Program-made: the position numbers and the translations under genes
In this document: one piece after another, positions 27,838 through 40,615 of the stretch
Position numbering within the stretch: the first letter of the stretch is position 1
Layout of the letters: the number at the start of each line of letters is the position of its first letter
Assembly (NCBI RefSeq): GCF_009758255.1
Contig: NZ_WSEN01000006.1
Coordinates: forward strand, 124,001 to 188,000
Origin: Microbacterium sp. MAH-37
GTDB taxonomy: Bacteria > Actinomycetota > Actinomycetes > Actinomycetales > Microbacteriaceae
DNA: 64,000 nt
Reading direction: 5' to 3'
Notes under the pieces: generated by a model
The model's database searches: none
Seen by the model: the letters and a program-made list of their open reading frames with translations, nothing else
What the model was told of the DNA's origin: nothing

Positions 27838-29084
27838 GATGCCCCCTCCGCTGCCGTCCGGCTCAACGCTCGCAGGACGTAGCCCAGATGTATCGCCGAA
27901 CCGACGAGGGGACCCAGCACAAGCGCGAGGATCGTGCGGGTCTCCAGCCCGAGCGGAGTCAGCATGATCGCGGTCGAGACGAAAAGTGCGGTGTACCAGC
28001 CGACGGTGTTGACGGTGTGAGCGTCGAGGGCCAGCGCGATCGAGCCACCCAGCACGAGAAGGGCGAGGAAGGACGCACCTACGACCAGCATGCCGAGCAC
28101 GAGCGGTGAGTTGCCATAATCCGGGCCGAAAACGAGACTCATCGCCCACGGGCCGATCAGCGCCGCGAGGAGCCCACCGACGACGGCGACGAGCAGGACC
28201 ATGCCGATCAGCCGGAACAGCGAGGAGCGTGCGCGCTCCGGGTGCTCGACGAAGGCGGCGATCACCATCGATTGGAACGCGGTGATCGGCATCAGCAGCG
28301 GGGCACGGGTCATCGAGACGGCGACGACGAGCGGTGCCGCTCCCGCGTATGCGACGGGATCAGTGGTCAGGCTCATCAAGAGCGGGAAACCCGTGACGAG
28401 CAGTGCGTTCGCACCGGATGCCGCCATCGCATTGATCATCCTGCGGATAAGCGCCCCACGCCCGAGTGCAATGCGCACCGACCACAGCCCGCGGAAGCCG
28501 GGCAGGAATGCGCCGGCGGCGAGCCAGGTCAGCGTCCCTCCTGCTGCGGCGATCTCGAAACCGGCGATCCCCCAGCCCAGCAGCGCTGCCCCAGCAGTGA
28601 ACACGAACCTCGCGATCGACTCGCCGGCGGTCAGCCCGGCGAAGGCCCGCCACCGTGCGAGCCCGGCGAGCGTCCCGACGGAGGCGACGTGGCCCGAGTA
28701 GAGCAGAGCTGCGCAGGCGATCAGGAGTACCGGCAGGGTGATGTCGGGCAGCGCGGCGAACGCGTTCCACCACATAGGGAACAGCAGAAGCACGATCACG
28801 GCGGCGCCGACGCCGACGAGCAGCCCCATGCCCAGTGGCGAGGTGCGTCGCGCAGAGCTCACGGTCGTGGTCAGGTCCGCACGCACCGCCCTGGTCACTT
28901 CATTCTGCAGGCCGGAGAGCACCGCGAACACGGCGAACAGGGCCGCCCAGTAGGTGAGAAATCCGGAGTTCTGCTCGGTGCTGAGCGTCCGGGCCGAGAT
29001 CACCAGCACAAGAACGCCGGAAAGCGCGGCCACACCTGCGCCACCCCCGACGTAGAGCGCCGAACGGCGCGTCCCGTCAGCCAT
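27834..29084 (-). CDS. Polysaccharide flippase, Wzx/MOP-like
   Basis: Membrane protein of 416 residues with 12 or so helices and almost no soluble loops, resembling the oligosaccharidyl-lipid flippase (MOP/MATE) superfamily. It should turn lipid-linked repeat units to the outer face of the membrane. The start MADGTRRSALYVGGG was preferred over an upstream Met because the extra residues would read into the DUF2304 gene; as placed, the genes overlap by eight bases. It is flanked by glycosyltransferase genes in the same operon. Confidence 0.8.
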   Translation of the reverse strand: MADGTRRSALYVGGGAGVAALSGVLVLVISARTLSTEQNSGFLTYWAALFAVFAVLSGLQNEVTRAVRADLTTTVSSARRTSPLGMGLLVGVGAAVIVLLLFPMWWNAFAALPDITLPVLLIACAALLYSGHVASVGTLAGLARWRAFAGLTAGESIARFVFTAGAALLGWGIAGFEIAAAGGTLTWLAAGAFLPGFRGLWSVRIALGRGALIRRMINAMAASGANALLVTGFPLLMSLTTDPVAYAGAAPLVVAVSMTRAPLLMPITAFQSMVIAAFVEHPERARSSLFRLIGMVLLVAVVGGLLAALIGPWAMSLVFGPDYGNSPLVLGMLVVGASFLALLVLGGSIALALDAHTVNTVGWYTALFVSTAIMLTPLGLETRTILALVLGPLVGSAIHLGYVLRALSRTAAEGAS

Positions 29085-29481
29085 CGGCTTCGTCGTCGCC
29101 GCGGAAGCCGGAGCCCTCCCCCTCGTGTTCCTGCACGGCGAGCCGGCGCCCGAGGGCGTCGACGTCTGCACGGAGGATCGCGATCTCCTCCGCCGAGCGG
29201 CGGGTCTCCTCCTCGAGCTGGGAGAGTTCCCAGGACAGATGCAGGGCCACGACGAGAAGCAGGCCGATCGCCAGGGCGAAGATCAGGTTGGCTGGCAGTT
29301 CGACACCCAGCGCGTGCGTGAGTGAGGTGAGGATCGCGGGAAACGCGCCGAGCAGGATCATCACGATGGCGACGAGGATCCAGATGATGGCGTACTTCTC
29401 ACGCAGCCGACGGGTGAGGAGCATCCACATCACGATGAGGAGCCCGAGGATCGCCACTCCGAGGCCGATCCAGGTGATCAT
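29077..29481 (-). CDS. DUF2304 small membrane protein
   Basis: Protein of 134 residues with three hydrophobic segments (about 3-22, 29-52, 65-85) followed by a charged coiled coil (about 86-118; SQLEEETRRSAEEIAILRADVD). This is the DUF2304 layout. Such genes typically sit beside a polyprenyl-phosphate glycosyltransferase, as here, and may act as its membrane partner; the biochemical role is not established. It overlaps the GT gene by four bases and the flippase gene by eight. Confidence 0.85.
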   Translation of the reverse strand: MITWIGLGVAILGLLIVMWMLLTRRLREKYAIIWILVAIVMILLGAFPAILTSLTHALGVELPANLIFALAIGLLLVVALHLSWELSQLEEETRRSAEEIAILRADVDALGRRLAVQEHEGEGSGFRGDDEADG

Positions 29482-30212
29482 GCGGTCTCCTCCTTGCGTG
29501 TCGCACGTGGTCGGCGCAGCAGTGCGAGCGTGAGGGCGAACACCGACCGGCCCAGATAGACCGCGGATCCGATCGGGCCCTGACTCGGCTGCCCGTGTGC
29601 TCTCGGCCTCATCGCGACCGGCACCTGAGTCACCGTGAGCCCCGCGTGGACAGAGGCGACAAGCGAATCGAGCGTGTCCCCGAGGTACTCGGCGGGATAG
29701 TAGGAGACGTACTGCGCGATCGCGCGTTCATTTGCCGCGCGGAAACCACTCGTCACGTCGGTCAGCCGCGTTCCGGCGATACCTCCGACCACCTTGGCGA
29801 GCACGATCATCGCCCACCGCCGCGGTCCGCGGACGGAGTAGTCGCCGACATCGGCGAACCGCGCTCCGATCGAGATGTCGGCCTGCTCGAGACCCGCAAG
29901 TACACGGCTGATGTCGGCAGGATCATGCTGCCCGTCGGCGTCCACCTGGATGGCGCGTCGGTAGCCCTTCCGCTGTGCGTACGTGAAACCGGCGCGCATC
30001 GCGCCGCCGACGCCGAGATTGTAAGGCAGCGTCAGAACGATCGCTCCGGCAGCCCTCGCGACCTCTGCAGTGTCGTCGGTGGAACCGTCGTCCACGACGG
30101 CGACGTGGTACTCGCCGTCCGCGGCCAGAACCTCGCGAACGGTGTTGCCGACGTTGGCCGATTCGTTCCACGCCGGCATGATGACCAGCACCGGGTCGGT
30201 CACGTTCGTCAT
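29478..30212 (-). CDS. Polyprenyl-phosphate glycosyltransferase-like GT2 (DPM1/GtrB type)
   Basis: GT2 enzyme of 244 residues resembling dolichol/polyprenyl-phosphate mannose synthases and Gtr[15 protein letters not shown] opens the domain, [11 protein letters not shown] follows, and the metal motif DADGQHD (91-97) is the hallmark of this group. It lacks the C-terminal membrane pair of GtrB, but the downstream DUF2304 could supply membrane anchoring. It would load a sugar on a polyprenyl phosphate for use outside the cell by GT-C enzymes such as the DUF6541 or DUF2142 proteins nearby; this is inference. Confidence 0.87.
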   Translation of the reverse strand: MTNVTDPVLVIMPAWNESANVGNTVREVLAADGEYHVAVVDDGSTDDTAEVARAAGAIVLTLPYNLGVGGAMRAGFTYAQRKGYRRAIQVDADGQHDPADISRVLAGLEQADISIGARFADVGDYSVRGPRRWAMIVLAKVVGGIAGTRLTDVTSGFRAANERAIAQYVSYYPAEYLGDTLDSLVASVHAGLTVTQVPVAMRPRAHGQPSQGPIGSAVYLGRSVFALTLALLRRPRATRKEETA

Positions 30213-30219
30213 GTCATCA

Positions 30220-30225
30220 ACTCTA
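30220..30225 (-). promoter_or_regulatory. -10 box of the GT-DUF2304-flippase-GT operon
   Basis: Minus-strand TAGAGT with a seven-base gap to the ATG at 30212; no ribosome-binding site. It lies in the 37-base gap after the DUF6541 gene. Confidence 0.5.
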
Positions 30226-30249
30226 GCCGCGGCCGACAGCGCGCCGTGT

Positions 30250-32184
30250 TCATCGGCATCCGATCACCTCGTAGAGCCGTGCCGCCCCTTCCTGGTCCAC
30301 GAGTCGGACGCTGTCGCTCTCTGCGAGATGGTCGAACCCGGGCATCGGATGGTGCTCCCCGTGCACCTCGCGGTCCCCGAAGTCGAGGACGTATCCGACG
30401 CCGAGCCGGTGCACCGCCGCGCACACCGGGCTCCCCGGGACGGCCTCATCCAGCGAGTCGTCGACGAGTGCGGTGTCCTCATCGATGTGCATCAGGGTGT
30501 GCGGCTGAAGCACCGGGCGATCGGCGATCGCCGAGGCCAGCGAGGCCCCCGTCCAGGCGCTGCCCGCCACGGTCACGCCCGCGGGGACGTGCTCGTCCAG
30601 TCGCGACAGCAGCCGCGCCTCATCGGTACTCAGCAGCCGGGAGCGCTCGGTCAGCGCATAGGTGCCCGCAGCACTGGACACAGCCTGGTCCATCTGTGGG
30701 CCGGCGACGAGCACGCCGAAGAGCCCGACGACGGCGACGATGGCGAGCGCGCCCGCCATGCGCGGGGCTCGTGCGACAACACGACGCGACATCGGCAGTC
30801 GGCCCACCGCCAGCAGCGTGCGCCACACCCCGTAGACCGCCAGAGGCATCATGGCGATGGCGAGGATCGCCGCGAGGCGGGGGAAGTTGTTGTACCAGGA
30901 TCCGGTGAGCGCATCTCGCAGGTCGCCCACAGGCAGCGCCGCGACCGCGACGAACAGCACCGCGCCGACCGCGAACATGCCGAGCAGCGCCCAGGAGACG
31001 CTGTCACGATCGACCAGCGCCCACACGATCCCGGCAGCGAGCGCCACAGCGAGAAGGACTGCTGGCACCCCGTACCACATCGACACGGTCATAACCTGCG
31101 TCAGGGCCTCGCGGAAACCGAGTTGCGGCGGCCAGAGCCGGGCCTCCAGCGGCGGCCGAAGGATCTTCAGCGCGAGCACGCCCGCGACGAGGTAACCGAC
31201 GCATCCTGCCACGAGCGCTGTCCGCGCCCTCAGCCCGGTCTTCGTCCGCCACATCCGGATCACGAACAGCGCCACGAACGGGGTGGTGAGCGCGAGCAGG
31301 GCGACAAACGCCCCAGGGTGTGCCAGCGACACCCCGGGGATGACGCCGACCAGCACCAGCACCCAGGTCAAGGCGTCACCCTCATCACGATCTGCAGTGA
31401 TGCCGCACAGGCGCGCGACCGCTGTGATGCCCACGGGGACCAGTGCCAGCCCCAGTTGGTACGGGTACAGCACGCCGTACTGCATGAGCAGCAGGGGGAA
31501 CGCCGGCACCGCCGTCGAGATCGCGGCGCCGACAGCGGCGACGACCGGCGAAGAGCCGAGCAGGGTGCGAACCAGCAGGACGAGGCCGGCCGGCCAGATG
31601 ATGGCGCAGGTCGCCAGCACCACGGCGTTGACCGCGAGCGGGATCGACGTGCCGGTCAGCTGCACGACCAGCGACACCCATGCATGCCAGACGGCCGGAT
31701 AGAAGGGAAGCGATCCATCGCCACTCGTCATCCCACCCAGCGTCAGCGACGATGCGGATCCGGTCGTCAGGATGTAACGGATGCCGTTCAAGTGGAAGAT
31801 GTTGTCGAACGTCTGCGAAAGCGCGTCCGCGGCGCCGAGCACCGTCATCACGCGCACCGCCATCACGATGGCTGCGGCGGTCAGGGCGCCGACGACCCAC
31901 CATCCGCCGCGCCCCCAGGACCGGGTCGCAGGTGCCAGGAGACGCCGGCGCAGAAGCAGGATCGCGAGACCGACCAGTGCGGCGACAGCCAAGACCGGGA
32001 GGATCGACCACGTCACGGTCAGCCAGGAGGCGAGCACGGCGCTGACGCCGACGATCGTCAGGGCGAACGGAGCCGATGCCGCCCAGAGCCGGAGACCGCG
32101 CAGCCCCATAGCCAGGCCGAGAGGGATGCCGACGACGGCAAGCACCGCGACCGCAGCGAAGGAGCACAGCACAAGTTCGAGCAC
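30250..32184 (-). CDS. DUF6541 polytopic membrane protein, GT-C-like
   Basis: Membrane protein of 644 residues of the actinobacterial DUF6541 family, with about 14 helices and a C-terminal extracytoplasmic segment. The first large loops contain acidic residues and a Trp/His-rich segment ([25 protein letters not shown]), the layout of GT-C glycosyltransferases that use polyprenyl-phosphate sugars. Direct catalytic evidence is lacking. It starts with GTG behind a GGAG site about 11 bases upstream and lies just upstream of the polyprenyl-type GT operon on the same strand. Confidence 0.78.
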   Translation of the reverse strand: MLELVLCSFAAVAVLAVVGIPLGLAMGLRGLRLWAASAPFALTIVGVSAVLASWLTVTWSILPVLAVAALVGLAILLLRRRLLAPATRSWGRGGWWVVGALTAAAIVMAVRVMTVLGAADALSQTFDNIFHLNGIRYILTTGSASSLTLGGMTSGDGSLPFYPAVWHAWVSLVVQLTGTSIPLAVNAVVLATCAIIWPAGLVLLVRTLLGSSPVVAAVGAAISTAVPAFPLLLMQYGVLYPYQLGLALVPVGITAVARLCGITADRDEGDALTWVLVLVGVIPGVSLAHPGAFVALLALTTPFVALFVIRMWRTKTGLRARTALVAGCVGYLVAGVLALKILRPPLEARLWPPQLGFREALTQVMTVSMWYGVPAVLLAVALAAGIVWALVDRDSVSWALLGMFAVGAVLFVAVAALPVGDLRDALTGSWYNNFPRLAAILAIAMMPLAVYGVWRTLLAVGRLPMSRRVVARAPRMAGALAIVAVVGLFGVLVAGPQMDQAVSSAAGTYALTERSRLLSTDEARLLSRLDEHVPAGVTVAGSAWTGASLASAIADRPVLQPHTLMHIDEDTALVDDSLDEAVPGSPVCAAVHRLGVGYVLDFGDREVHGEHHPMPGFDHLAESDSVRLVDQEGAARLYEVIGCR

Positions 32185-32206
32185 GGGCGTGGACTCCGTT
32201 CGAGGG

Positions 32207-32225
32207 TGCTGTCAGTACTGCAGCA
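32207..32225. promoter_or_regulatory. Short inverted repeat in the DUF6541/rmlA divergent region
   Basis: TGCTG (32207-32211) pairs with CAGCA (32221-32225) across a nine-base spacer in the 117-base region between two divergent genes. It could be an operator but is short and may be chance. Confidence 0.25.
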
Positions 32226-32301
32226 TCCTACTTGCAGAGTCTGCCGGCATCCTGCACGTCCCCTCCCAGCTTCCAGCGGGACGATGTGCCACGATAGACG
32301 A

Positions 32302-35586
<3,285 letters not shown>

Positions 35587-35590
<4 letters not shown>

Positions 35591-37092
35591 GGGCCTCCGC
35601 CCTGCGAACGTTCTGGATCCCGTTCCTCCTGTTCTTCGCGGCTTCGGCCGCATGGGCGATGACAACGCCTCTGGCCGGTTCTCCGGACGAGTCCTCGCAC
35701 ATCATCCGCGCTGCCGCCGTGGCTCACGGGCAGATCATGCCCGACGACTACGACGCCGACGGCAACGGCCGTTTCACCGTGCCGTCGGCTCTCGCCGACG
35801 CGCAGAGCTGGGATGACTGCTTCGCACACGAGCCGGAGATCTCAGCGGTGTGCCAGAGCGGGCTCGTGCCGAAGACAGGAACCGGAGTGGCGAGCTCCAC
35901 AGCCTGGAACTACAACCCCCTCTATTACGCAGTGGTGGGCTGGCCCTCACAGCTGACAGATGATCCCCACGTGATCGTCTATTCGATGCGGCTGCTCTCC
36001 GCACTCGTGAGCAGCGCTCTGCTGGCGCTCGCCTATCACTTCCTCACGATCATCATGGGTGTCAGGCGGGCCGCATTCGTGACGGCGGCGATCGCGACGC
36101 CGATGGTCTTCTTCCTGAATGCGGCGGTGAATCCCAACTCCTGGGAGATCACCGGCGGTATCGCCCTCCTCACAGCCGCCCTCTCCCTGGGCTTCGGACC
36201 CGAGCCGTCGAGATCTGCTGCTCCTGCTCTGCTGACCGTCGCTGTCACAGGAGCCCTCGTCTCGAACCTGCGGAGCGTGTCGCCGCTCTGGGTCGCGCTA
36301 CTGGGCGGTCTCGCACTGATCGGCATCGCGGGTCCCCGGCTGACCCGTCTCACGCGCCGTCCGGGGATGTGGCTCGCCATCGGCTTCGCCGCTGCCGGCA
36401 TGCTGCTCGCCGTCTTCTGGACCGTCGTCGTCGGCTCTTACGCGCTCCACGGGGAGTACACGGGCAAGGCCTGGTCGACCATGCGGATCGTCGACTTCAT
36501 GCTTCGCCGGACCGTGTTCGAACACGCCTACGTCGGGCACTTCGGATGGACCGACGCCCCAGCGCCGCTGATCTCCGTGGTGCTGATCGGCGGGCTGGGC
36601 ATCTTCTGCATGATCGCCTCATTCTGGCTGGCCAGCGGCCGAATGATCCTCATCACTCTCCTGTCAGTGATCATCTGGCTCGCCACTCCCGCTGCGATCC
36701 AGCTCGCGGTTGCCCCTGCCGCGGGAATGATCTGGCAGGGGCGCTACTCGCTCATCCTCTACGCGATGGTCGTGGTGATCTCCGCGGTCAGCGCCGACGC
36801 TGCTCGCCGGGATGTTCGACTGCCGCGAACCGTGCGCCTGACCGTCATCCTGGGCTCGCTCGTCACGTTCGCGCACTCCTATGCGTTCCTGACCGCGCAG
36901 ACTCGATTCAGCGACGGAGCCGAAGCTGCTCTCGCCCGGTCTCTGTTCGCTCCCGCGTGGGCTCCGCCCGCGGGCGCGTTGCCGTGGCTGCTGCTCACGA
37001 TTGCGGCCGGAATCGGATTCGTCGCGCTCGTCTCCCGGGATTCGGCCTCCCGCTCCACTGACCCGCACTCTTCAACGCCTAGGATCGCATGA
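35587..37092 (+). CDS. DUF2142 polytopic membrane protein, GT-C-like
   Basis: Membrane protein of 501 residues with about 11 helices. The first extracytoplasmic loop carries the acidic motif PDESSHIIRAAAVA, the DUF2142 hallmark, and a Cys pair (DDCFAHE, SAVCQSG). The family shares the GT-C topology with an acidic residue pair after helix 1, and is found in polysaccharide loci, so a role as polyprenyl-phosphate-sugar-dependent glycosyltransferase is likely but unproven. It overlaps the fused rfbCD gene by four bases (ATGA), tying it to the rhamnose operon. Confidence 0.83.
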
Positions 37093-37129
37093 TGACTTCG
37101 CTTCTCCACCGCCGTGCGGGGGACATCGC

Positions 37130-39112
37130 ATGAGCTCTGCAGGGACTGCTCGCACGACGCGCGTACTGCACTGGCTCCGCACGAATGATCGGTGGGCCCA
37201 TGTGCTGTTGGTGCTCGTCTTCGCGACGCTGATCCTGACAGGGACGACGACGGCGAACATCACGCAGGACTATCTCCAGCACGCGGTCGGCGGACGAGAC
37301 GGGATCCTCTTCGGCACCCCGCAGGAGATCCGCTGGGACGAGTACCTCTCGGGAAGCCCTCTGTATCTCTCGATCATGGCGACCCACGGGCTTCCGTCGC
37401 TCTCGCCGCTGGCCGAGCAGGCCGGGCTGGCGATGCGCTACAGCGAGGGCGGCATCTTCGGCTCGATCGTGTTCTTCGACGGGACTCTGCTGCGTCTTGC
37501 CGGCGTCGTGCCCGAGCAGATCCTGTTCAGCCTGCACTGGTGGCTTCCCACGCTCCTCTTACTGTGGTCGATGCCGATCTGGTTCCGTCAGCTCGGATTC
37601 AGCAGCCGCTCCGGCTGGCTCGCCGCACTTCTGATCACGGCGTCCCCATCCGTGGCATGGTGGTCCCAGCAGCCCGTCAACATCCTGGGGTTCGCGGTCG
37701 CGGGCTGCGCGCTCCTGTTGGCCGGGTTCCGGCGCGTCGCCGACGGCCGCTTCCTCAGTGCGGTTCCCTTCGGTGTGTTCGCTGCGATCCTGCTGGCGAG
37801 CATGCCCTCGGCCTACCTGATCTGGGCGCTCATTCTGGGCCTACCGCTCCTTGTCATGAGCGCGGTGCGGATTCTCCTGGATCAGGATGCGTCGCCGCGC
37901 AGAAGGTGGGCGTATCTGCTCACAGTGGGAGCGGGAACTCTGGCACTGGCGCTCGGCGCCCTCGCGGATGTGCGGGCGGGCCTGACCGCGATGTCGGGCA
38001 CGGTCTATCCTGGAGACCGGCGAGCCGCAGCGAGTCCGACCCCCTTTGAAGCGCTGTTCGGCGCTCCCGCCTCACACGCCGCGACCAATGCCGCGATCGC
38101 GAAGCCATGGGCCGACGTCGCCGCCATCGGAAACCACAGCGAGCTCGCCATGTCGTGGACGATCTCCTTCGTCGTGCTCGCGCTGATCCTCGTGCGTATC
38201 TGGCCCCAGCTCACTCGCACAGCATGGCGGAAGTGGCTGCCGGTCAGCCTCCTCATCGCCTGGGGCGCGATCTGGCTGGCCTGGGCGACCCTGTCGTTCG
38301 GCGACTTCAGTGCTCATCTGCCGGTGTTCTCGCAGGTCCCCTCGCTCCGAGCCGCACAGGTGGTCGGTATCCTCGGCGTTCTGGCCGTCTGTCTGATGGT
38401 CGCTGAGATCCGTTTCCCGCAGCGGCAGCTGATGTTGACCGCCGTTGTCTCCGGAACCGTGTCCCTGTACGCGGCCTCGCTGCTGCAGCGGTTCGCCGTT
38501 CCCGACATGTCCACGCTGTGGGTCTGGGCTGCGGGCGTGGGCACCGCCGCCGTCGCATACATCGTCCTACGGTGGTCACAGCGCGTCTGGGCGATCGCGG
38601 TGGTCGCGCTCCTGGCTTTCGTGCAGGTGGCCGGAGCCGGTGTCATCTCAGTCGGCGTCGGGGCGTACCGTGGATCCGCTCCCGCGGACTACATCGCAGC
38701 CGCGGCGCCCGGCGTGCGTGCGGACGGCCAGGTCTGGGCCAGCGACTTCCGGGCGATGGACGCCATGATGCTCGCGAACGGCGTGCCTTCACTGACCGGA
38801 CAGCAGCTGTCCGGTCCGGTGCGGTCGGAGTGGCTGCGTCTCGACCCCTCCGGGAAGGCAGAGGAGGCATGGAACCGTGGCGGCAGCCGCATTCGGGCGA
38901 CCTGGCGCACCGAGCCGGGGATCGACATCACGAGCAACGGCTACAACGTGGTCACCATCGACGCGAACCCCTGCAGCCTTCATGAGGCCTACCCCGAATT
39001 GACCACTCTCCTCTCCAAGCAGCAGCTCGATCTGCCCTGCTTGGAGGAGATAGAAACGCTCCCCTGGAAGGATGTCACCGTGCACGTCTACGAATTCCGG
39101 AACGCAGGCTGA
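37130..39112 (+). CDS. Large polytopic membrane protein, unknown (GT-C-like layout)
   Basis: Protein of 660 residues I cannot name with certainty. One early helix (about 20-40) is followed by a loop with acidic residues (FGTPQEIRWDEYL), about ten further helices, and an extracytoplasmic C-terminal domain of about 130 residues with a Cys pair (ANPCSLHE, DLPCLEE). An acidic loop after the first helix is what GT-C enzymes show. The ATG chosen has GGGGG eight bases upstream and excludes 43 residues that overlap the DUF2142 gene. It likely continues the same operon (37-base gap). Confidence 0.75.
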   Translation: MSSAGTARTTRVLHWLRTNDRWAHVLLVLVFATLILTGTTTANITQDYLQHAVGGRDGILFGTPQEIRWDEYLSGSPLYLSIMATHGLPSLSPLAEQAGLAMRYSEGGIFGSIVFFDGTLLRLAGVVPEQILFSLHWWLPTLLLLWSMPIWFRQLGFSSRSGWLAALLITASPSVAWWSQQPVNILGFAVAGCALLLAGFRRVADGRFLSAVPFGVFAAILLASMPSAYLIWALILGLPLLVMSAVRILLDQDASPRRRWAYLLTVGAGTLALALGALADVRAGLTAMSGTVYPGDRRAAASPTPFEALFGAPASHAATNAAIAKPWADVAAIGNHSELAMSWTISFVVLALILVRIWPQLTRTAWRKWLPVSLLIAWGAIWLAWATLSFGDFSAHLPVFSQVPSLRAAQVVGILGVLAVCLMVAEIRFPQRQLMLTAVVSGTVSLYAASLLQRFAVPDMSTLWVWAAGVGTAAVAYIVLRWSQRVWAIAVVALLAFVQVAGAGVISVGVGAYRGSAPADYIAAAAPGVRADGQVWASDFRAMDAMMLANGVPSLTGQQLSGPVRSEWLRLDPSGKAEEAWNRGGSRIRATWRTEPGIDITSNGYNVVTIDANPCSLHEAYPELTTLLSKQQLDLPCLEEIETLPWKDVTVHVYEFRNAG

Positions 39113-39113
39113 C

Positions 39114-39911
39114 ATGACCACCGCGCTTCTCGGCTACACCGGGTTCGTCGGGTCGAATCTACTCGACGCCCATGCATTCGACGACCTGTACAACACTTCG
39201 AACATCGCGGACATCGCAGGAAAGGAGTACGACCTCGTCGTCACCACGGCGAACAGGGCGGACTCCTTCCGAATCAACACACACGGCGCGGACGATCGCG
39301 CCGAGATCGACGCGCTCGTCGACACCGTCCTGACCGCGAAGATCCGCAGACTCGTGCTCATCTCCACGGTCTGCGTCTATCCCGCGGGTGGCGCCCCCGA
39401 TGAGTCCACCGCCCTGAGCGAGGCCGGACTGACCCCGTATGGCGCGAACCGGCTCCATCAGGAGCGCCGCTTCCAGCATGCCGTGGACACCACGGTCATC
39501 CGACTCCCCCAGCTCTACGGGTCGCGGCTCCGGAAGGGCGTCGTCTACGACCTGGCGAACGACTACCGCGTCGAGTACATCCGTCCGCAGACGAGCTACC
39601 AGCACTACGACGTGCGCCGCCTGTGGCAGGACATCTCCACAGCGCTCGAGGCCGGGTTACCGGCGCTCAACGTCGCGACTCCTCCGGTATCGAACACGGA
39701 GCTGGCGCAGGAGGTGTTCGACCGGGACATCGCTGCGCAGATCCCCAGAGAGCCCGAGTCACCCTTCGCTCAGCTGTACACACGGAACATGACCACTGAG
39801 CACGCCGCTGTCTTCGGCGCCGAGGGCGACTACCTGTGCTCCAGGAGGTCCGAGATCGAACAGCTGCGCGCCTTCGTGCGCGATCTGCGACAGAACGAAG
39901 GGAATCGCTGA
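39114..39911 (+). CDS. SDR/epimerase-like oxidoreductase with altered active site
   Basis: Protein of 265 residues with a Rossmann fold. LLGYTGFVGSNLL is the dinucleotide-binding motif and VLISTVCVYP (81-90) gives the conserved Ser/Thr position. The active-site Tyr is followed by Arg instead of Lys: Tyr109-Gly-Ala-Asn-Arg113. It is shorter than typical sugar epimerases and lacks their C-terminal substrate domain in part. It overlaps the IspD-like gene by one base. A reductase role supplying the alditol phosphate for that enzyme is an attractive guess only; a sugar-nucleotide reductase or a non-catalytic role is also possible. Confidence 0.75.
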   Translation: MTTALLGYTGFVGSNLLDAHAFDDLYNTSNIADIAGKEYDLVVTTANRADSFRINTHGADDRAEIDALVDTVLTAKIRRLVLISTVCVYPAGGAPDESTALSEAGLTPYGANRLHQERRFQHAVDTTVIRLPQLYGSRLRKGVVYDLANDYRVEYIRPQTSYQHYDVRRLWQDISTALEAGLPALNVATPPVSNTELAQEVFDRDIAAQIPREPESPFAQLYTRNMTTEHAAVFGAEGDYLCSRRSEIEQLRAFVRDLRQNEGNR

Positions 39912-40615
39912 TGCACCGCGATCACATCGTGTCCGCCATCGTCACCTGCTCGGGCAAGGGCACGAGGTTCGGCAGCAACAAGCTGCTCGTCGACCTCGAC
40001 GGCATGACGATCCTCGAGCGCACCGTGCGTGCCATGCTGGTTCCCGCCATCGACGAGCTGATCGTGACGATCAGTGCCGAGAACGAGGAGACGTACCGCA
40101 GGATCCTCATCGACGACGCCGGCCTGCCCGTGCGTCTCGTCCTCGGCGGCGAGGAACGTCATCTGAGCGCGATGAACGGCTTGGATGCCACCAAGGGTGA
40201 CATCGTCCTGGTGCACGACGGGGTACGCCCCTTCGTCACGGAGGACCTCATCATGAGCGTTCTGGACGCCGCGATCGATCACGGGGCGGCAATGATCGGC
40301 ACGCCGAGCACCGTCCAGGTCAAGCTCGTCAGCGACGAGGGCTTCATCGAGGGCTCTCTCGATCGAGCCCACTCCTGGTTGGGACAGACACCGCAGGGTT
40401 TCCGCCGCGAGCTGCTGCAGACGGCATATGAGGCAGCCGTGCGTGACGTCTATCAGCGTGTGAGCGACGATGCAGACCTCGTGCACGAATACACCGGAAC
40501 CCCGGCCCGCATCCTGCCCGGCCACGTCAACAACATCAAGATCACCACCCCACAGGATCTCGGCACAGCACGGCTGATCGCAGATCATCTCATCGAGGAG
40601 ACGGATCGCGCATGA
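39911..40615 (+). CDS. IspD/TarI-like cytidylyltransferase
   Basis: Enzyme of 234 residues that should transfer CMP from CTP to a phosphorylated alcohol. GKGTRFG (15-21) with Lys24 is the CTP-binding loop; VHDGVRPFV and the TPQ-G segment of LGQTPQGFRRELL are conserved in IspD and TarI/Bcs1 enzymes. Because it lies within a surface-polymer operon, between an SDR and a TarS-like glycosyltransferase, a D-ribitol-5-phosphate (or similar alditol) substrate fits better than methylerythritol phosphate of isoprenoid synthesis; sequence alone cannot settle this. It overlaps both neighbours (TGATG and ATGA). Confidence 0.82.
   Translation: MHRDHIVSAIVTCSGKGTRFGSNKLLVDLDGMTILERTVRAMLVPAIDELIVTISAENEETYRRILIDDAGLPVRLVLGGEERHLSAMNGLDATKGDIVLVHDGVRPFVTEDLIMSVLDAAIDHGAAMIGTPSTVQVKLVSDEGFIEGSLDRAHSWLGQTPQGFRRELLQTAYEAAVRDVYQRVSDDADLVHEYTGTPARILPGHVNNIKITTPQDLGTARLIADHLIEETDRA

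Noticed and set aside
30070..32301. In-frame extension of rfbA by more than 700 codons upstream
   Set aside because: The extra sequence is antisense to the DUF6541 and GT genes and lacks homology; the GTG at 32302 gives the normal RmlA length.
39911..40615. Calling the cytidylyltransferase a housekeeping IspD
   Set aside because: IspF, its usual partner, is absent and the gene is overlapped on both sides by surface-polymer genes; left as IspD/TarI-like.
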